From NCBI GenBank assembly GCA_019916065.1, contig CM034237.1:1116001-1180000 (forward strand): 64,000 nucleotides of DNA, given 5' to 3'. The notes beneath the pieces are model-generated. The model saw nothing but the letters and a program-made list of their open reading frames with translations. It ran no database searches and was not told the origin of the DNA. Position numbers and translations under genes: made by a program. Within the stretch, counting starts at the first letter, position 1. The number at the start of each line of letters is the position of its first letter. The DNA comes from Vitellaria paradoxa (Eukaryota; Streptophyta; Magnoliopsida; Ericales; Sapotaceae). Of this stretch, positions 11,640-25,800 are shown in pieces.

Positions 11640-13395
11640 TTTTTGGTCGCTAAAGGTTACTTTTGGGTCGTTAAAAGTTTTGCCGACCAAACATAATTTT
11701 GTCGCCAGTTGGTCGGCAAAGGCTAGTCGCAGAAAGTATTGATGACCAAAAGCATATTTAGTCAATAAAAGTATGATTTTCGCCGACCAAATTTTAGTCA
11801 CTAAAGGATAATTAGTCACTAAAAGGTAGGTTTTAAACGATCAACATATATTTGATCGAGAAAAGTTTAGCTTTTGATGACCAAACTTTAGTCAACAAAA
11901 AGTTGGTTTTTAGCGACCAATTGATTGGCAAAATGGATAATTTTTTAAAAAGATAAAAATTTGAATTAATTTAAAAAATAAAAATTCACATGTAGCACCA
12001 TTTGGTGATATGTTATTATGCCACATGTTAACCTATGATTGCGTCACGTGGTGACCTTATATTTTGGAGAATTTTTTTGATGCTATTGAGAATCAAACCC
12101 ATGCCATTTTTTTAGAAGTTGATGTGGTTGGTCACTAAACTAAGCTATTATTTGTGTGTGTATTTTCATATTAATATATATAGACAAATTTTTTTTATCA
12201 CTTTTGACAACCAATTGATTGGTAAAGTTGATAAAAATCTTATTATTTTACTTTTGTCAATAATTTGAAATTATAACTAATGTATAGAATCAAATGAATA
12301 TTTAGTAAATAATCATAATCAAAATTTTTGAAAACTATTTTAAAATTTTATTTTTAATACACAAAATATTTTCGGTGATTATATTTGAAAATTAGTTCTA
12401 AAAAGACAAAAAATGAAATTACTTAAAATTAATAAGAAATTTTTTTTTATTTTTATTTTGAATTTCTTATCACTTCCAATGAAATAAAAAATAACGTCAC
12501 TTTTAATACAGTAAATATTAACTATATACTAAACAATTTTTAGATGTTAAAAAATATTTAATATTTAGCTTGTTATAAGTCACTCTTACATATTCATTGG
12601 AAAAAAATAATTATATAATTAGTGTTATTTGCATTTGATTTAGTAAATTTAGTTTTAGCTTTAATCTAATAATATTTTTTATTGATCTATGATTATAATT
12701 TTTGATAATTTTTGTAAAATATTAAATTAACTAAAATTAATAAATAAATGTTAAAATAAAATTTATGAAATCTAATTTAAATCATATAAAGAGATAAACA
12801 AAGTTGTTTGAGAGAAAGAAACAAATTTTAATTTTTTAATTATCTACTTAAATTTTTATTATTTTTGCCCACCAATTGGTAGCCAAAAGTAGCACAATTA
12901 CATGCCAATTGATTGGCAAACGTAATAAATATATTACTAATATTTTTAAGTTAGTTTATAATAAATATAATATTATTTTTATTTCAATTTTTAAGGATCA
13001 ATTGATTAGAGAAAGTAATTGTTTAGCGATCAAATTAATTTGGTCGCTAAAGAATAACCTTTTAGCGACTAATTGGTTGCTAAAAGTGAAACATTTACCA
13101 ACCAATTAGTCAATAAAGCTAATAAATATCTTATTATTTTTTATTGGAGATTTTAGAGACCAATTGATTGGAAAAAGTAAACGTTTAACAATCAAATTAA
13201 TTTGATCGCTAAAGGGTAATCTTTTAGCAATTAATTAATAGCCAAAAATGGCACCGTTACGACCAATTGACCTGCAAAGGTAACAAATATTTTATTATTT
13301 TTCATTCAAAATTGTAGCAACTTCAAATTAATTTGATCGCTAAAGGTTTACTTTTCCCGACCAATTGATCGGAAAAAGTTATCTTTTAGTGAATA
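11640..13395. mobile_element. Motif array resembling subterminal repeats of a CACTA-type transposon
   Basis: Two clusters (about 11640-11935 and 12868-13395) are packed with variants of TTTGGTCGCTAAAG and its complement, often joined as dyads such as CGACCAATTGATTGGCAAA. I count over 25 copies in both orientations. The 0.9 kb core between them is AT-rich with one weak copy near 12210. Dense short motifs in both ends flanking a noncoding core is the layout of non-autonomous CACTA elements, but I see no CACTA termini or 3-bp TSD, so the class is an inference. Confidence 0.4.
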
Positions 13396-14331
13396 TATAC
13401 GTGTTTAAATTTTTATGAAGTATACCTAACTTAATTAAAAGTCATAATGCTAGAAGCCGATCGCCGAGCAAGCAGATGAGAGGCTCTCGAGCTACCACTG
13501 AGATTCGGTAAAATTTCTCCTACGATGAAGAAAATCTATCATACATGTAATTAAACACACATCCACTAGGTATGGCACGTTTTTTGTAAATTATACAGAC
13601 TGATAGGTAAAAACAAGTAATACTAAAAGTAAGATTTACCCTTTTCTAACTTCATATATACCCAATGCAAACTTTAGTAGAAAAAGTCATGCTTTGGAGA
13701 AACTTGATTAATTTTATTCGAATTTCGGTAGGTACTTGACGTGCATAAAGACCGGGGGTAAATCTTTTTCAAGAAGCAACAAGAAAGAAAGAAGAAAAAA
13801 AAATTAATAATGATTAATAGAAAATTAATTTAATTAGAGCTAGAGTTAATTCATGCAATAGAATAAGAAAGCTAAGTTTAAAATTAAGCAGTTAGGACCA
13901 TTTTGCATTTAAATCAAATAAACATAATTGTGTCTGTGTCTACGTTTGTGTGTTTCTTTGATGAATAATTTATAAAATAAGGAAGGTAAAGATTTTAAAT
14001 TTAAGATATTTTTAATCATTAGATTTGTTTAATTATGAGAATTACTTCTTCTTCTCTTCTATATTTTGAATACTTGTTAAATAAAGTTAACTAAAATCGT
14101 TCATTTAAAAAAAAAAGGTGATATTTAGACCGTAATTTTTTAAATTTTCTTAAAAAAATAAATATTTAAATTAAAAAGTAAACTTTAATTTGTAGCGATA
14201 TGCATTACTTATTATCTCTTTTGATTGATTTTTTTTTTTTTTAAACAGGTTTAGACTTTGCCTACTAAATTAATTGATATTTTCTTTCTTTCTTTCTTTT
14301 TTTTTTTTCAAAGTTATTTAACTCATAGTAA

Positions 14332-14471
14332 TATACATAACTCGTAATCTTTTTTGGTTATTAGTTTTTATTTTTACAAGTTATTTTAATAATTTTTCTT
14401 GTATACATAACTCGTAATCTTTTTTGGTTATTAGTTTTTATTTTTACAAGTTATTTTAATAATTTTTCTTG
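14332..14471 (+). repeat. Perfect 70-bp tandem duplication
   Basis: The 70 bp starting TATACATAACTCGTAATC are repeated head to tail without mismatch. The surrounding AT-rich repeat also resembles 8700-9000. Confidence 0.9.
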
Positions 14472-15055
14472 TAAACTTAGTTTTGGTCAAAGTGTGTTGA
14501 TTTCTTTTTATCAGTAATTTTTATTTTTACAAGTTATTTTTACAATTTTTAATGTAAGTTTGTTTTACAAATTTATATTTGATCTCTTTGCAGGTCAAAT
14601 TATGTTTTACTTTACAAATTTATATTTGATTTCTTTGAGATCAAATTATATTTCTGTGCATTTAAATACAGACAACTCCGAGTATTTTTATATATATAAT
14701 TGTAATTATGTCATTTGGGACCACGTACAAAAACGGTTCAAATTATATGGTTACAATTCCTCTTATTTAATTTTGCCAAAAACTTCCAAATATTCACTGA
14801 GCTTCAAAGAAACGCATTCCATAAAAATAAAACAAGGGAATCAACTAACCGTTGGAAGTTTGCCATAAGCTGAGGTATCCAAACCTCTCTCAAGAAGGAA
14901 ACTTGCAAAAGAGAGAGAAGAAAACAAAGTTGACACAGAAGAAGGTTCCCTGTTACTTTTGATCCAAATAATGTTAATTAAAATTCTTAAGAAAAGAAAT
15001 AGATTCACAATCAAATTAAATATCATATGGTCCTTTTTTTCCTTCAATTTAACAA

Positions 15056-15162
15056 TATATATATATATATATATATTATGTGAAGAAATTAATGTAATCA
15101 GTTACAGAAGAATATTTGTCCAGACTCAATTTCAGCAACAAACCCTTGGGGGGGGGGGGGGT
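15056..15162. repeat. (TA)n run and G homopolymer
   Basis: A TA repeat lies at about 15056-15076 and a run of about 12 G at 15150-15161. Confidence 0.8.
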
Positions 15163-16829
15163 TGATTGGGTCTAGACTTCAAATGAGTGCTCTGAAGCAA
15201 AACAAGCCGACAGAGAGACCACGATACGACAACCCAACAGCATACCACTGTAAGCACCAGAGTCCAGACCTCCCTTTTTTTTTTTTACACACACTCACAC
15301 GCGCGCGCCAACTAAAAGAAACTTAATTAAATTTCAACGATTAAAAAAAATGTTTATTTAGTAATATTGTGTTATTGTCACAAACAAATGTAAATTCTCA
15401 TATTTTTAATGACCATGCTAATTCACTACAATATATATATATATAATTGATTGAGAAATGATAAATGCACTTTATTTTTAATTTCTTACACTCTAAAAAT
15501 TAATATTTATTACAAGAGACGGTGAAGTGTAATAAATTAAAAGTGAAGTGTATTTATCATCTCCTTATTTGATATCAGTAATAAATTATAATTATTTAAC
15601 AATAAATAAAATAATTCTTTTAATCATATAATATTTTTAGTGTCAAAGGTATTGCAATGATTATGTAACGGCAACATTAATTATATTATTAATAATATAA
15701 TTTTCCATAGTACAAATCCCACAGAAATGAATGCTTGAAATGGTAACGGCATTTTCCAAGTTTTAAAATTTCTCAATACCTACCCCTCTCATTTGTCCAA
15801 ATTCCTCCTTTGTCCTTTGTTAGTCCCCACTTTCCTGAGAGGTCAAACTATTTCATTTTTTCTTTTTTTTTTTTTTTGTTCATAAACCAAATTGTTCTAG
15901 AGTTAGAAATTGTCAACCAAATTAACCTAGTTTGAATTTTCAAGTTAGCTTAATTATTTTGTGATCCAACCCAAATTTAAATGTTTATTTCTACATAAAC
16001 TATACATAATGACACAGAACTAACTCGACCAAGATTGACTTAATCTACTTCAATTCTACATAACTTCCAGTTCAGTTTTTAGTCCAAAAAATTTGAAAAA
16101 AATAAAAATCAAGTTAGTTTGATGGGTCAATTCTAGGTATGATGTGAACCCAACCTATACACACCTTACTTTATATGGGTTTTGAGTTAAAACTTTATTA
16201 GTTGAATTTAAGGACGGACCCAAGATTTATAATCAATGAGACCAAATTATCTTTTTAACGTAAATAAAAATAAAAATAAAAATATAAATGGGACAAAACA
16301 AAAAAAAAAAACAAAAAGTATAATTTATAAAAAAAATAACAAAAAATAGTAAAATTTTAATGTAAATTTTTAATTCAGTAAGGACAATTACCTCCGCTGG
16401 GCCTAACATGAATCTACCCATGGTTGAGTCAATTAAGGTCTCAAATATGCTAACCTAAGAGCTAAACTAATTTGACTGGCTTACCTATTTTTAGCCCAAG
16501 AACCAAATCAATTCTTGACATATTCAAACTAAACTAAACCCACAAGATAAGGTCAATTCCATGGAACTCGGTTGCCTATATAGCCTATATCCCTCTCCCT
16601 GTTGTCTAGGTATATTGTGTATTTGTCGTATTGAAATATATATATATATAATTTATTATTCAGCATTTTCGAGGACCCAAACTTTCACTACATTGCCACA
16701 TGGATTGTCAAAACATAACTCCGATGTTGCGGTGTGTTGACCATGCAACATTATCCAAACAAGGACACAAAACAATCAAATATAAAACAAAACATTAACC
16801 CTACTGAAATTAAATTTAATTTCTAATTA

Positions 16830-16990
16830 AAACTCCATTTGGTTTGCTATAAACCTCTGAAAACCTCTAAAAATCTCTAAAAAGTTATTCACTTTTTATT
16901 TCACTGCATAAATTATAAACTCACAATTTATCTTACTTTTTATTACTCCAAACACAATATATAATCTGTGATGACACCTCCACCTAAACC
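16830..16990. repeat. MITE-like relic, inverted copy of the 2557 family
   Basis: Contains CATAAATTATAAACTCACAA and ends reading CATTTGGTTTG and CAAACACA, matching in reverse the relics near 2.6, 32.2 and 57.1 kb. Confidence 0.35.
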
Positions 16991-17085
16991 TAAAATAACT
17001 ACCAAGCTAGACCCCCACCCCCCACCCCCAAATTATATATCTATAATTCCAAGGATTCCATATATATACACCATGTACAGTTGCT

Positions 17086-19815
17086 TCAATCTTCCTTAGC
17101 TTGTTCAACACTACTCTGAGTTGAATTGTTGCGGTGTCTACGACGAAGCCTGGAAGAACTTTTCCATTAAACAAAGAGAAAAATGCTATTAGAAAATGTT
17201 TACAGAAAATTCAACTCGAATAATGTCACAGTAATAGTGTTGTAATTAAAGATCAACTCAAAAGGGCTTTTAGTATTAGTGAGTATTTGCCACAATGCTG
17301 CCACATCTGTTAAACAAAGGCCAATATGTACTGCAAGCATGCTTAAAGTAGAACACTGCACTACAAAGCAAATAAGGTACCTGCAATTCTGAGGAACCCT
17401 CCATGAAAAAATTGATGATCTCTTCAATCTTGGTGGCAAAGACAAATATTGTTTCCAATCCTCAAGCAGAACTCTAAGATCATGAAGCTTATTGGCCAGG
17501 CCAAAACAACAATTCGCATGCATTGTACAAACTTGATTCAAATCTTTGCTCGGTTCGCAAAATCCGCCGAAGTATGCAGTACTCAAAAATCTGATCTTCA
17601 GTTCAGTGTCAATGACAAAAGGGTCAAATTTGATAATGTTAAGGACATCCTGATCATGGCTTCCTGGATGTATTTCACGTGATGAGTACCAGAACTTGTA
17701 GAACTCTATTGAACGGTTATTGGATTTGACAAAGTTAAATCCTCCATTTGGTCTATTTTCCAAATTGTATGAGCTGCCCACAAAATGGTCGCATGCAATT
17801 TGAAAATCTGCATCCAAATGAAACCTTGGAAACGGATCCCTAAGCCACATGATATCAGCATCCTGGAGGAAAACCAAAATCAATATTGATTTCCCCTCTG
17901 CATGTCATTGCAGATTTTACTGAAAACACTTCTACCATTTCTACCACTGCCATGCCCCCAGGAAAGAGATGGGGGAACTGGAGCTTACAAAGAAGCAACA
18001 AAAAACAAAACCTTACAAAGAGGCAAAAAAAAAACAAAACTATGTAGCAATAGCGAGAACTCAACTTGGAGCAGCTTATATTGTATGGAACAATTTTCAG
18101 CAATAAAGTAAAATAAATGCCGATAACATGAATCTTTTTCAAACATGACCTGACAGAAAAGAAAACTATTTTGTGACTTTCTAGAAAAGGTGACCTTAAT
18201 AATTGACAAAGTGAGACTCGGATCAAAGTTCAACTATTCCTTATAAGCGCAATCTTGTGTTTACAATTCTGAAATAATTGCATCTTTCAAACTAGGTGAT
18301 ATTTGACCAGAAAATTCAATGTTCTTGGGATGCATGAACAGCAGAAAAGGGCACAGGGACCACGGCTCAAGTCTTTGGAAAGTTATTTGGAATAGATGGA
18401 ATGGAATTTGGGAGTTAGCAATATTTGAAGCGGCACAGGGACCACGGCTCAAGTCTTTGGAAAGTTATTTGGAATAGATGGAATGGAATTTGGGAGTTAG
18501 CAATATTTGAAGCGGGAAATGCTGAATGTGTGAGATTTTGGAACTACCCATGGCTGGAAGGTAGGAAATTAAAGGCATTGTTCCCACAAATTTATGGCTT
18601 CACAGTGGATAAGGAAGTTTTAGTGTCTAATTATATTTCTGTACAAGGTGGCAACATGGTGTGGAATATTAATCTTCGTAGGAATCTTGATGATTGGAAG
18701 CTTGTTGCCTATGGTGATCTTTTGAGTATGTTATATTATTGGAGGATGGGTGAAGGAGAGTGTGATAAGATGGAAAATGGCTAAATTTTTGAAGTTAATT
18801 TTTTTTTTTCTTTTTTCCTCTTATGATTTGCTAAAGGGAAAACAAAGTGGTGGATTTTCCTTGGGTTAAAATATTGAGGAATGGTGCACCTCCTAAAGTT
18901 GTTGTTGTTTTTTTTTTTTTTTTTTGGTGTTTAATTCACATAATTGTAAATTGGTGTTGCATATATAAGAGTGGTGGTGAGTTCATTGATCATGTTTTTC
19001 TGCGTTGTCCATGGGCAGGGAATTGTGGAATTTGGCACTTCATTCTTTTGAGATGAATTGGGTTTTTACTAAAGGAATGAAACAAATGCTTGACGAATGG
19101 CAGGGCAATAGGGTTCAGAAGAGGCAAAGTAATGCAAGGAGAATGGATGCTTATTGCCTAGTTTGATTAATTTGGACCGAAAGGAATAGAAGATCTTTTG
19201 AGGGCATGGAGACTACTTTGCGTAGATTGGGAAGTAAATTTTTAAGATCTCTGTATCTTTGATATCAAGGGCAAAGGATATCGATATTTGGCTTTTTATC
19301 TTTTGTTGAACAGATGATTCTTTAGATAATAGCAATGATTATGGTTATATGTATTTGGGTTTAATAGAACTTTTCTTATTTACCAGAAAAAGGGAGAAAG
19401 GTTGGGTAACTATATGGGAAATAACTCTGCATGAATTCAAAAAATCACAGCAAAAGGAATCATAAGCGACAATTATAAACCTAATCTCTAGATTTTTAAG
19501 CTTTTGTAGACACAACATTACCACAATCCAGCTTGTATTATGCTTCAAAAGCAAAATGAAATTCAGAGGTTCTCTGGTGCAACAAATATAGCAAAAATCA
19601 AAAAAGCATCAGATCATTATATGTTCTTTTCTGGCTGTTTCTATTCAGAGCCATTAAAATGGTTACATCTCCAACTCTTGATGAAGTTTCTTAGAACGAT
19701 AATATAAATCGATACTGATCAACTTAGAAGTGAACAAGATATGACAGAAAATAGATTTAGCAATCACGAATTCTTGTAAAAATTTGGAAATTAATAAACA
19801 AAAAATAAGATAGCC

Positions 19816-19848
<33 letters not shown>

Positions 19849-22800
19849 TGTTGGGGGGGGGGGGGGAGAGAGAGAGAGATAGTACCGTGAAAACAAAGTT
19901 GTATCCCATCTCAAGGACAGATCGTAGGAAATCAATCCTTCTCCACATCATCTTCAAGTACTCAGGGGTCATAAAATATGCTTCTTGAGAAAAGTTGACC
20001 CCTTCAGTGAGAAGTGCAATGCAATGGATGTGTACGACCAAACAACGAGAAAATGCTTTCTCATCCAAAGCAATAATCACCAAATGATTCAGAAGTCTAC
20101 GGGTGCCATATCCAATTCTGAAACTCTCAAGGAAAAGATCAATGATTGAATTTGGAGCTGCCCAAGCTTCATTTGAAGTTGTAAAAATAACAGTTCCATC
20201 TTTCATGGCAGCATTCTCCAGCACTCTCTCAAGCTTGTACTCGGCCCTACCCTGCAATGGTAAAAGAATTTAAAACAAAAAGGAAAATCATTCAAAATAT
20301 TATGTCCCACAAAATCAAAGAGATAAAAGCAGATTGAAATAAGGAAACTAAAAACATACTGAAGGATACCATGGCATATGATTCACCGAAAGCCCAGGTA
20401 CATGGTAACACCACACATATCATGAAAATGATAAGTACAGGACCATAAGCTTTTATTCAACTTGTGTTGCAACTAGCATGCTTTAAAATGAATATGGCAG
20501 AAGATTGGTTGGATACGTTTTAAGTTGATTTCAAGGGTGATCGATTAGTCCAAACTAAAACCAGAGTCATAATGTTAACAAATAATACAAAAGCAACCAT
20601 CCAAAGCAATCACTGCACTAGACTTAAGAACATTTTCCATTTAGCTCTGATCTTTCTGATTTTTCCAGATGAAGATCATTACCAATCTACTGACACAAGT
20701 TACAGAACCTAAAAATTTTACAATGTAAAAATTGTTAACAGTCACAAGAATTTTTCCAGTTTGTCTATTTTGATACCATATTAAAATGTTGGCTGCCATT
20801 TACCTAAAAGTTTAAGCTATTAGGGAAAGTGTAATTTTATTATTTTTATTAACTTATTTTCTCTCAACATACTTCCTCAAGTGAGATGGTGACTACCATT
20901 CTAGCACATTCAACGCATAGCCTTGACATGGAATCAGAGTAACGCAGAAGTCCTAATTTCAAAACTTACTGCCACAAAAAGAAAGAAAGAAAGAAAGAGT
21001 ACACAGTCAAAAAAGCTAATTTGACCAAGCATGAGGAGTGTCAAAGGGAAATATCAACATAAATAGGCCACGCGTGATTGATTGGAACTACTCATCCAAT
21101 TGTGGTGAAAACATGTTGCTTTTGTAATATATAGTTGGCTACCAAGAGAGAATATCATTGGCATTCCATTTGTATTTTTGAAAGTTACAACGCATTTTAC
21201 ATTTTTTTTCCCTTATTATGGAGAGAGGAAAAGCATTTCATTCCCTCACCACTAACAAATGTAGTAAAGTGAACTAGAATTATTTTATTTTATTTTTATT
21301 GAAATCAAGCCAGTAGACAATAGATTAACCTTGAGTGCTTGTCGAATGGATCCACTTACACTCATGCATTCTTCGTGATTTTCCTCAGCAATAGAAAGGA
21401 GAGCCTTAGTTGTTTGGAGTCGCATAGAGGAGGAAACTCCAAACTGGTCAAAGAACGATTTGAACTTCTTGGACTTGATGAGGGTTTCTACTTGGGTACC
21501 TTCAAAGTCCAAGCATGTCTCCAAGGTAGGCAATGTGACTTCACATGCTTGAATTTCTTCGTGCTCTTAACAGTGGGACGCCATCATAACTTTTCATGCT
21601 CCATTCTTATGTTGAGGGAGGAGATCTCTTTCATTACATCCTTCGCAGCAATCTCCAAATTCTTGTCCCTCACCATTTCGTAGAACAAAAATACGAATTC
21701 TCAGCAATCTCTTATGGTGTGTCTTCTAGTAGAACAAAATCATGGCTTTCCCTCATCTTACCTAGTTGGGGGGTTCCGAGAAGGAAACAACTCCGTCTTC
21801 TACCTATGCAACCATGATGATTTTAAGGTCTGAAGTAGAGATGTGAGATGGGATTGAGTACATTGTGTATGACCATTCGGGGTTGTTGGAATGTTAGCAT
21901 CTACTCTGTGAGGATTTGGACTTGGTCCGCCATGGTCATACCTGTATTTTTCTTCACTACCATATGTAGTTCTCCCTCATCCTGAGAGTTTAAATCATCT
22001 CCATCTTAGCCGTAGTGTCAAGCTGAAAAAGATTCTTCTAGTTTGAAGCCATAAATAAAACAACCAACACTCTTAACCAGTGAAGTGTGATAATTAGACC
22101 TAGAAAGAATAAATTGACTGTTTAAGAACAATGTTAAGCGTTGTCTATGGTGGAATTACCAAAGACCGATACGATAAGAACCAGGGTGGTTTAAAGCTAG
22201 AAAGAGATCATAAGAAAAGGATAGTCCTAGTGATAGTAGTGAATGATGATCTTGTTGGGATGGAGATATTTATATATATATTATATACATAGCCAGGAGG
22301 AATTCTTTAAGGCATGAATCAAGGCACTATATCTGGCTAGCGGGAATTTAAACTTATATTAATTTAGCCCTAGATAGTAAGGACAACTCCCGATGATCTC
22401 TCTAAAATTGATCTCTTCTATATCCATCTTTAGTGTAAAAAGCACTGTATTTTATAGTTGTTTATGGGAAGGGCCAAGGTGCTATATAATTGCTTTTATC
22501 TCAGTGATCTTGGCCCATGGATAAAAGGATTCAAAAGGCAGATAAAAGCAACTATACAATAGATAAAAGAAACAACTCCCGGTGATCTTTCTAGAAAGGC
22601 TAATTCTAGAGATATTAAAGAAACAACTATAAAATAGATAAAATTAATAAAATTGGAGTAGGTTGTTTAAGGTATTTGTTGTGTTAGAATATTTTATATT
22701 AGACATGAGATATTTTTCATATATATTGCCTACATTAGAATATTATATATCTTATTTTTTAGTAAGTAATTAGGTTTGTTTTGGTATGTAAATCATTACT

Positions 22801-25800
22801 ATACATACCACTCATTGTAAGGCTATTTAAAGACCTCTTCTCTACCTTTATGATATATATGACAAGATGTAGCGTTTATATTATCTCTTTTTCCAATTCT
22901 ATTATTTCTTGTCTTTTATTTTTTCATTTCAACATGGTATCAGAGCACAAGGTTTTCAATCCTAGATAGTCTACATTCTGAGTCACAGCAAAGTATTTTT
23001 TGCGTTATATTTCTTCTCTGGTATTTTTTCTTTTTAGAGTATTACTCTGTCCTAACACCATCACAACCACCGTAGAATTTTTTTCTTCCATAGTCTGAAT
23101 TGGTTCTTAAGATTTTTTGACTCTTCTTATTTCGATTCTGACATATATTTCTTCATATTTCACCGTCTCAGTACACTTTTTATTTAGGATGACATATCAG
23201 CATATATTGTTCATCATATTCACAGTATTGTTCTTGATGGAATCAACTATAATACGTTAACAAATGTCAGTCTTTCTTATTGGCCATAAATTTTGGAGAG
23301 TAAAGTGCTGTTGTTTTTCAGTTTTGTCTTTCTTGCTCCATTTTCGCACACTGTATATTCTGTTTAGTTATTTTTCTTTCTTCGATTCGAAAAATAATTA
23401 TATCAGTGGCAGTGAAATTTCTTCAGGAACTCACCGTCAAAACTTTGTCGCCATCAACAACTACACAACTTCATATTCTACACTCACGGCTTTTTTTGCT
23501 ATTCGGTTCAGTTGTTTTTGGAATGCTCTTATTTCCAAACTCAAGTTGGTTTACCATCTTGAGTTTGAGGGAGGGTGTTAGAATATTTTATATTAGATAT
23601 GAGATATTTTTCATATATATTGCCTACATTAGAACATTATATATCTTACTTTTAGTAAGTAATTAGGTTTATTTCGTTATGTAAATCATTAAGTAATTAG
23701 GTTTATTTTGTTATGTAAATCATTACTATACATATCACTCATTGTAAGTCTATTTAAAGATCTCTTCTCTACCTTTATGATATATATGACAAGATATAGC
23801 GTTTATGTTATCTCTCTCTCCAATTCTATTATTTCTTGTAGTTGAAAAAAGAGGGAGAGATTGAATTGAATTCTCTCTTCTCCCTTAAATATTATTTATA
23901 ATGAAGGTTTATATCAAATTAGGAAATAGGAAACTCGGAAATTAGGAAACCAAATCAATTACTCCTATATTCTAAATAATCATATCTATATTCTAAGGAA
24001 ATTAAGCATATATTCTATATTCTAACACACCCCCTCAAGCTAGAGCATATAAGTTGAAAATGCCTAGCTTGAATGTGAAACTCTGAAATGCAGAACGAGA
24101 TAATGGCTTGGTGAGAAGATTGGCCAACTGAGAAGAAGAGCGAACAAATGGAGTACTCAACTCTTTGCGGAGCAGCAAATCACATATAAAATGACAATCA
24201 ACCTCAATATGTTTTGTACGCTTGTGAAACACAGAATTATTAGCAATAAAGATAGCAACTTGATTGTCACAAAACATTTCCATAGGAGCAGGAACTTCAA
24301 TACTAAAATCCCGAAAGAGTGACCGAACCCAGATCATCTCAGAAGTAGTGTGAGCCATAGCACGATACTCAGTTTCGGCACTAGAATGAGCCACAACCTG
24401 TTATTTCTTACTATGCCAAATAACCAAATTACCACCAACAAAGGTACAGTAACCTGAGGTGGAACGCCGATCATTCCGATTACCAGGCCAATCAGCATCA
24501 CTATAACCAATAACACATAAGGAGGAAAAGGAACGATACAAAAGTCCACGTGTAGGAGAATGCTTCAAATACCGTAGAATCCAACAAACAGCCTCAAAAT
24601 GCGAAAGACGAGGACTATGCATAAGTTGGCTGACTACCCCCACAGCATAGGTGATATCAGGATGAGTAACAGTGAGGTAAATGAGCTTACCCACAAGTCG
24701 ACGGTAACGACCCACATCAAAAAACAGCTCGCCCGAAGTAGCATCTAACTTAGTAGATGGGTCCATAGGAGTATCAGCAAGACGGGCACCGAGAAGACCA
24801 ATTTCAAAAAGTAAATCCAGCACATACTTGCGTTGGCAGAGGGAGATGCCTTGTGAAGAGTGAGCAATTTCAATTCCTAGGAAGTAACGAAGTTGACCCA
24901 GATCCTTGGTATGAAATTGAGTAGCAAGATACTTGCGTTGACAGAGTGAGATGCCTTGTGAAGAGTGAGCAATTTCAATTCCAAGGAAGTAACGAAGTTG
25001 ACCTAGATCTTTGGTATGAAATTGAGTAGCAAGATACTATTTCAAATCCACAATACTCATGATATCATCACCAAAAATAATAATGTCATCGACATAGACA
25101 ATCAATATAATAGTGCCAGAAGATTTTCGTCGTACAAAGACTGAATGATCAGCAGTAGAACGAGTATACCCAATATTAAGGAGAACAGAGCTAAAACAAT
25201 CAAACCAAGCCCTAGGAGATTGTTTCAGACCATATAAAGCATGCCGTAAGCGACACACAAGATACTCACTACCAGGGATACTATAACCAGGAGGTTGATC
25301 CATATAGACTTCTTCCTGTAGTTCTCCATGGAGGAATGCATTCTTAATATCAAGCTGATGTAGAGGCCAAGAACGGCTTGCAGCTGCTGATGTAGAGGCC
25401 AAGAATGGCTTGCAGCAACAGCAAGAAGAATCCGAACTGAGTTCAGACGAGCAACAGGAGAGAAAGTCTCAGAATAGTCAACACCATACGTCTGAGTGTA
25501 ACCTTTGGCAACCAACCGAGCTTTAAGACGCTCAACTGAACCATCTGGAAGATACTTGACAATATAAACCCAGCGACAACCTACAGTTCATTTGCCAATA
25601 GATAGAGAGGTGAGTTCCCATGTCTGATTCTGATGAAGAGCATGCATTTCTTCATCCATTGCGTGTTTCCATCCCGGAATAGACAAGGCCTGTTGATAAG
25701 TAGAAAGAACAAAAACAGAAGATAAAGCACAAACAAAGGAAGACAAAGAAGAGGAAAGCCGATGGTAAGAGACAAAATTAGCAATAGGATGTTTAGTGCA

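Larger units (their letters stand above)
7659..17085. other. 9.4 kb intergenic spacer between IDD and the glycosyltransferase
   Basis: No gene is supported. The IDD 5' UTR and promoter side (7659-7860) carries a GGA/GAG-rich tract on the gene strand (CTC repeats at 7711-7750 on plus). Beyond it are AT-rich MITE relics (9.4-9.9, 10.6-11.1 and 16.8-17.0 kb), TA, GT and ATAC microsatellites, local duplications and the motif array at 11.6-13.4 kb, listed separately. Open frames here are short and unlike any family I recognise. Confidence 0.5.

Noticed and set aside
14841..15047. Minus-strand ORF with a Ser/Phe/Leu-rich signal-like stretch
   Set aside because: About 35 residues look coding-like, but no splice context, family match or neighbouring exon supports a gene.
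21330..21533. Minus-strand open frame as exon 1 of the glycosyltransferase
   Set aside because: It is in phase with exon 2 but lacks the membrane anchor and any family match. The exon at 32037-31723 supplies the anchor, ends at GAG|GTGAGT and joins exon 2 in phase.
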